Position numbers and translations under genes: made by a program. 48,138 bases of DNA from Prevotellaceae bacterium (GTDB taxonomy: Bacteria; Bacteroidota; Bacteroidia; Bacteroidales; Bacteroidaceae), in assembly GCA_029226205.1 (NCBI GenBank), contig JAQXXT010000088.1, positions 1 through 48,138 on the forward strand, read 5' to 3'. Positions 45,982-48,138 of this stretch are shown here, piece by piece (the first letter of the stretch is position 1; every line of letters starts with the position of its first letter). The notes beneath the pieces were generated by a model. That model made no database searches. It was not told the DNA's origin and worked only from the letters and a program-made list of their open reading frames with translations.

Positions 45982-46200
45982 ATGGTAACAGAAAGAGAAC
46001 AGAGAGAAAAGGAGAAGACCCGGCGAGAAAAAGTTGGTGGTTACTTCTTGAATCTCTCACAATTAACATTTGCAGCATCTGTTCTAGGTGGCATAACTCC
46101 TCTATTTGATACAGAAGGAGCTTCTGCATGGATAAAAATAACTCTTGGCATAATCTCTACGATAGGATTAGCGAGGATTGGTAATAATATATTAAAATGA
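45982..46200 (+). CDS. Small two-TM membrane protein (72 aa; DUF6722-like)
   Basis: MVTEREQREKEKTRREKVGGYFLNLSQLTFAASVLGGITPLFDTEGASAWIKITLGIISTIGLARIGNNILK; the track start at 45958 is TTG inside the promoter. Family name is from memory. Confidence 0.75.
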   Translation: MVTEREQREKEKTRREKVGGYFLNLSQLTFAASVLGGITPLFDTEGASAWIKITLGIISTIGLARIGNNILK

Positions 46201-46307
46201 AAATGGATTATTTGACTATTTTTTTTCTTGCAGTCATAATATGCACAGCATTATTTTCCCTTTGGATGAAAACTCCAAATGGAAAAAAATGGCTGGAAAG
46301 TTTGTAG
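46197..46307 (+). CDS. Tiny single-pass membrane peptide, paralog 1 (36 aa)
   Basis: MKMDYLTIFFLAVIICTALFSLWMKTPNGKKWLESL*; ATGA overlap with the previous gene; not in ORF track. Confidence 0.7.
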   Translation: MKMDYLTIFFLAVIICTALFSLWMKTPNGKKWLESL

Positions 46308-46310
46308 GCT

Positions 46311-46415
46311 ATGAATATGTTAGGATTTACTCTGACGTTGACAACGTTAATAGCTTTGGCCTACTATCTCTGGCTCGAAACGCCTAGTGGGAAGAAGTGG
46401 CTGGAAAGTCTTTAA
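46311..46415 (+). CDS. Tiny single-pass membrane peptide, paralog 2 (34 aa)
   Basis: MNMLGFTLTLTTLIALAYYLWLETPSGKKWLESL*; same TPxGKKWLESL tail. Confidence 0.7.
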   Translation: MNMLGFTLTLTTLIALAYYLWLETPSGKKWLESL

Positions 46416-46436
46416 GCGACATCATAGATTATTGTT

Positions 46437-46541
46437 ATGGACGGGTTAAGTGTAGTCTTCTTAATAGGATCCATTATAGGAGTAATTTTCCTTGTTTGGA
46501 CTTATGCACCGAAAGGGAAGAAGAGGATTGATAGCTTATAA
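46437..46541 (+). CDS. Tiny single-pass membrane peptide, paralog 3 (34 aa)
   Basis: MDGLSVVFLIGSIIGVIFLVWTYAPKGKKRIDSL*; divergent version of the same TM plus APKGKKRIDSL tail. Confidence 0.65.
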   Translation: MDGLSVVFLIGSIIGVIFLVWTYAPKGKKRIDSL

Positions 46542-46560
46542 AATTGTAAAATGACGAGAT

Positions 46561-47478
46561 ATGACAGATAAGGATGATCTTTTGAAGTTGATATCCGAGT
46601 ACAAATTTCTGGGAATTGACAAGCAGGTGGACTATAAGAAGTTCTACCTCTACTCCCTCGTCACCCATTCCACGGCTATAGAAGGATCAACTATGACCGA
46701 GGTAGAGAACACCGTTCTCTTCGATGATGGCATAGCGACAAAGGGAAAGACCATTAACGAGCTCAATATGAACCTCGATCTCAAGGCTGCCTACGAGCGG
46801 AGCATGGAACTGGCCTCCCAGCACACACCAATCACAATCGGCCTTCTCAAACATCTTTCATCATTTGTTATGCGGCGGACCGGGCGGGTCTACAGCACGC
46901 TGAACGGTACGTTTGATTCATCCCGTGGAGATCTCCGCCTTGTCAATGTTACTGCGGGGGCAGGTGGAAAGTCTTACATGGACTGGCACAAGGTTCCAGA
47001 CCGTCTCCGACAGTTTTGCAGTATCATGGAGAGTGGCAGAAAGTATCGTCTAACAAGCAACGATATCTACGAGAAGTACCTCCTATCCATCGATGCCCAC
47101 AATGTCCTTGTTGATATCCATCCATGGGTGGACGGCAACGGACGCATGGCCCGTTTACTGATGAACCATCTCCAGTATGAGTTCGGTATTCCTCCCATCC
47201 GGGTAAACAAGGAGGACAGGGCAGAATATATCCAGTCTCTGATAGATTCCCATTCTCGGAAAGATTTAGAGATCTTCAGAACGTTCATGATAAGTGAGCA
47301 TATCAAGAACTTGAGATCAGAAATTGCTGAGTATAGAAAGACTAATATGACAGACGATGACATCCTTTCCAAGGATGAACTGGAGTCTATTAAAAAAGGC
47401 TTAGACGATATCAAGGAAGGGAAATTATACAAGATGAAAGATAACGAGACTCTGGAAGAATTTATAAAGCGAACATGA
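46561..47478 (+). CDS. fic: Fic/DOC-family protein, class II-like
   Basis: Fic motif [19 protein letters not shown]-terminal STAIEG matches the [S/T]xxxE[G/N] inhibitory motif. Confidence 0.9.
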   Translation: MTDKDDLLKLISEYKFLGIDKQVDYKKFYLYSLVTHSTAIEGSTMTEVENTVLFDDGIATKGKTINELNMNLDLKAAYERSMELASQHTPITIGLLKHLSSFVMRRTGRVYSTLNGTFDSSRGDLRLVNVTAGAGGKSYMDWHKVPDRLRQFCSIMESGRKYRLTSNDIYEKYLLSIDAHNVLVDIHPWVDGNGRMARLLMNHLQYEFGIPPIRVNKEDRAEYIQSLIDSHSRKDLEIFRTFMISEHIKNLRSEIAEYRKTNMTDDDILSKDELESIKKGLDDIKEGKLYKMKDNETLEEFIKRT

Positions 47479-47506
47479 TGATAAATATAATATAACAAAG
47501 AAAGAT

Positions 47507-47998
47507 ATGATTGACTATTATAAAGTTCTCGGAGTGGAGCGGAACGCTACCGACGAGAAAATCAAGAAGGCATGGCGGACGTTGGCTATCAAGTACCACC
47601 CCGACCGTTGCAAGATGGACAATGCCGCAGAGCTGTTCGGCATGGCCAAGGAAGCCTATGACCATCTCTCTGACCCCGATACCCGTAAGGTTGTTGACAT
47701 GATGCTCGAGGGGCAGGAGAAGGGATATACTTGGCAAGTGTACCGTGAGGATGATACTGTCGATACCTCTAATACATCCGGAGAAAAGGAGTCTGCGTAC
47801 CAGTATCAAGCTGAAACGGATAATACGGAATATGTCAACGAGGAGGATTTGTATGAAGAAGATGAAAGAGCTACAAAATTATCAAGGAGAAAGAAAACAC
47901 TTACATGGGCAGAAAATATAATTGCAGCGATAATTGCTTATTCAATAGTATTCTTTGCTTGTGGTGGTTATAAACTATTTTTTAAGTTATTAAAATAA
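47507..47998 (+). CDS. Membrane-anchored J-domain (DnaJ-like, class C) protein
   Basis: [62 protein letters not shown] with HPD; C-terminal [25 protein letters not shown]. Confidence 0.9.
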   Translation: MIDYYKVLGVERNATDEKIKKAWRTLAIKYHPDRCKMDNAAELFGMAKEAYDHLSDPDTRKVVDMMLEGQEKGYTWQVYREDDTVDTSNTSGEKESAYQYQAETDNTEYVNEEDLYEEDERATKLSRRKKTLTWAENIIAAIIAYSIVFFACGGYKLFFKLLK

Positions 47999-48035
47999 AG
48001 TCTTAATACATTTTTATGTAATTAACACTAAATGT

Positions 48036-48066
48036 TTTGATATTACAGATAATTGTTGTACCTTTG
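48036..48066 (+). promoter_or_regulatory. Bacteroidota-type promoter TTTG-N19-TACCTTTG driving a gene at the window edge
   Basis: TTTG 48036-48039 and TACCTTTG 48059-48066; ATG at 48126. Confidence 0.7.
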
Positions 48067-48125
48067 CAATAGATAAAAGGAAACGGAGGGCCTAACCGAC
48101 TCCCCACAATTTAAACATTGAGTGT

Positions 48126-48138
48126 ATGAAGGTAAATA
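48126..48138 (+). CDS. Start of a truncated CDS (MKVN...)
   Basis: ATGAAGGTAAATA downstream of a good promoter; only 13 nt visible. Confidence 0.35.

Noticed and set aside
45958-46200. Track start of the 80-aa ORF at 45958
   Set aside because: 45958 is a TTG inside the predicted TATCTTTG -7 element; the ATG at 45982 is a better start.
1-48138. CRISPR array, tRNA or rRNA genes
   Set aside because: No regularly spaced short direct repeats and no recognisable tRNA or rRNA signatures were seen by eye; not exhaustively scanned.

Overview
The window appears to be part of a large Bacteroidota (Prevotella/Bacteroides-like) conjugative or otherwise mobile element. This is inferred from gene content and from TTTG-N19-21-TAnnTTTG-type promoters. 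No tRNA, rRNA or CRISPR array was recognised. Almost everything from about 0.6 to 45.7 kb is on the minus strand, with a short plus-strand operon at 13.4-14.7 kb. Minus-strand content: (i) a transfer/envelope block with a VirD4/TraG-like coupling protein, two related exported proteins, a PH-like membrane protein, an M48 peptidase protein, a modular 932-aa protein, an OmpA-family protein and a bifunctional M23 + glucosaminidase enzyme; (ii) a D12-class adenine methylase; (iii) a set of giant 'polyvalent' proteins (1987, 1334, 2139 and 3435 aa) with methyltransferase, ADP-ribosyltransferase-like, zincin, ArdC-like, PRTase-like and MutS-I-like segments, interleaved with an SSB-like protein, a DUF4494-like protein and a second PG hydrolase. 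The right end (45.95-48.0 kb, plus strand) is a separate operon: a small two-TM protein, three tiny paralogous single-TM peptides absent from the ORF track, a class II-like Fic protein and a membrane-anchored J-domain protein. Main points for follow-up: the tiny-TM/Fic/J-domain operon; a shared C-terminal module on three giant proteins that could be a delivery tag; a G9 tract in the Dam-like gene; an A9 tract exactly at the methylase/polyvalent junction where one extra A creates TAA followed by C-ATG; an approximately 530-aa tandem repeat in the 3435-aa protein; degenerate ArdC-type zincin copies; and a conserved promoter-proximal motif in four copies. All domain calls come from reading motifs by eye; no search was run.
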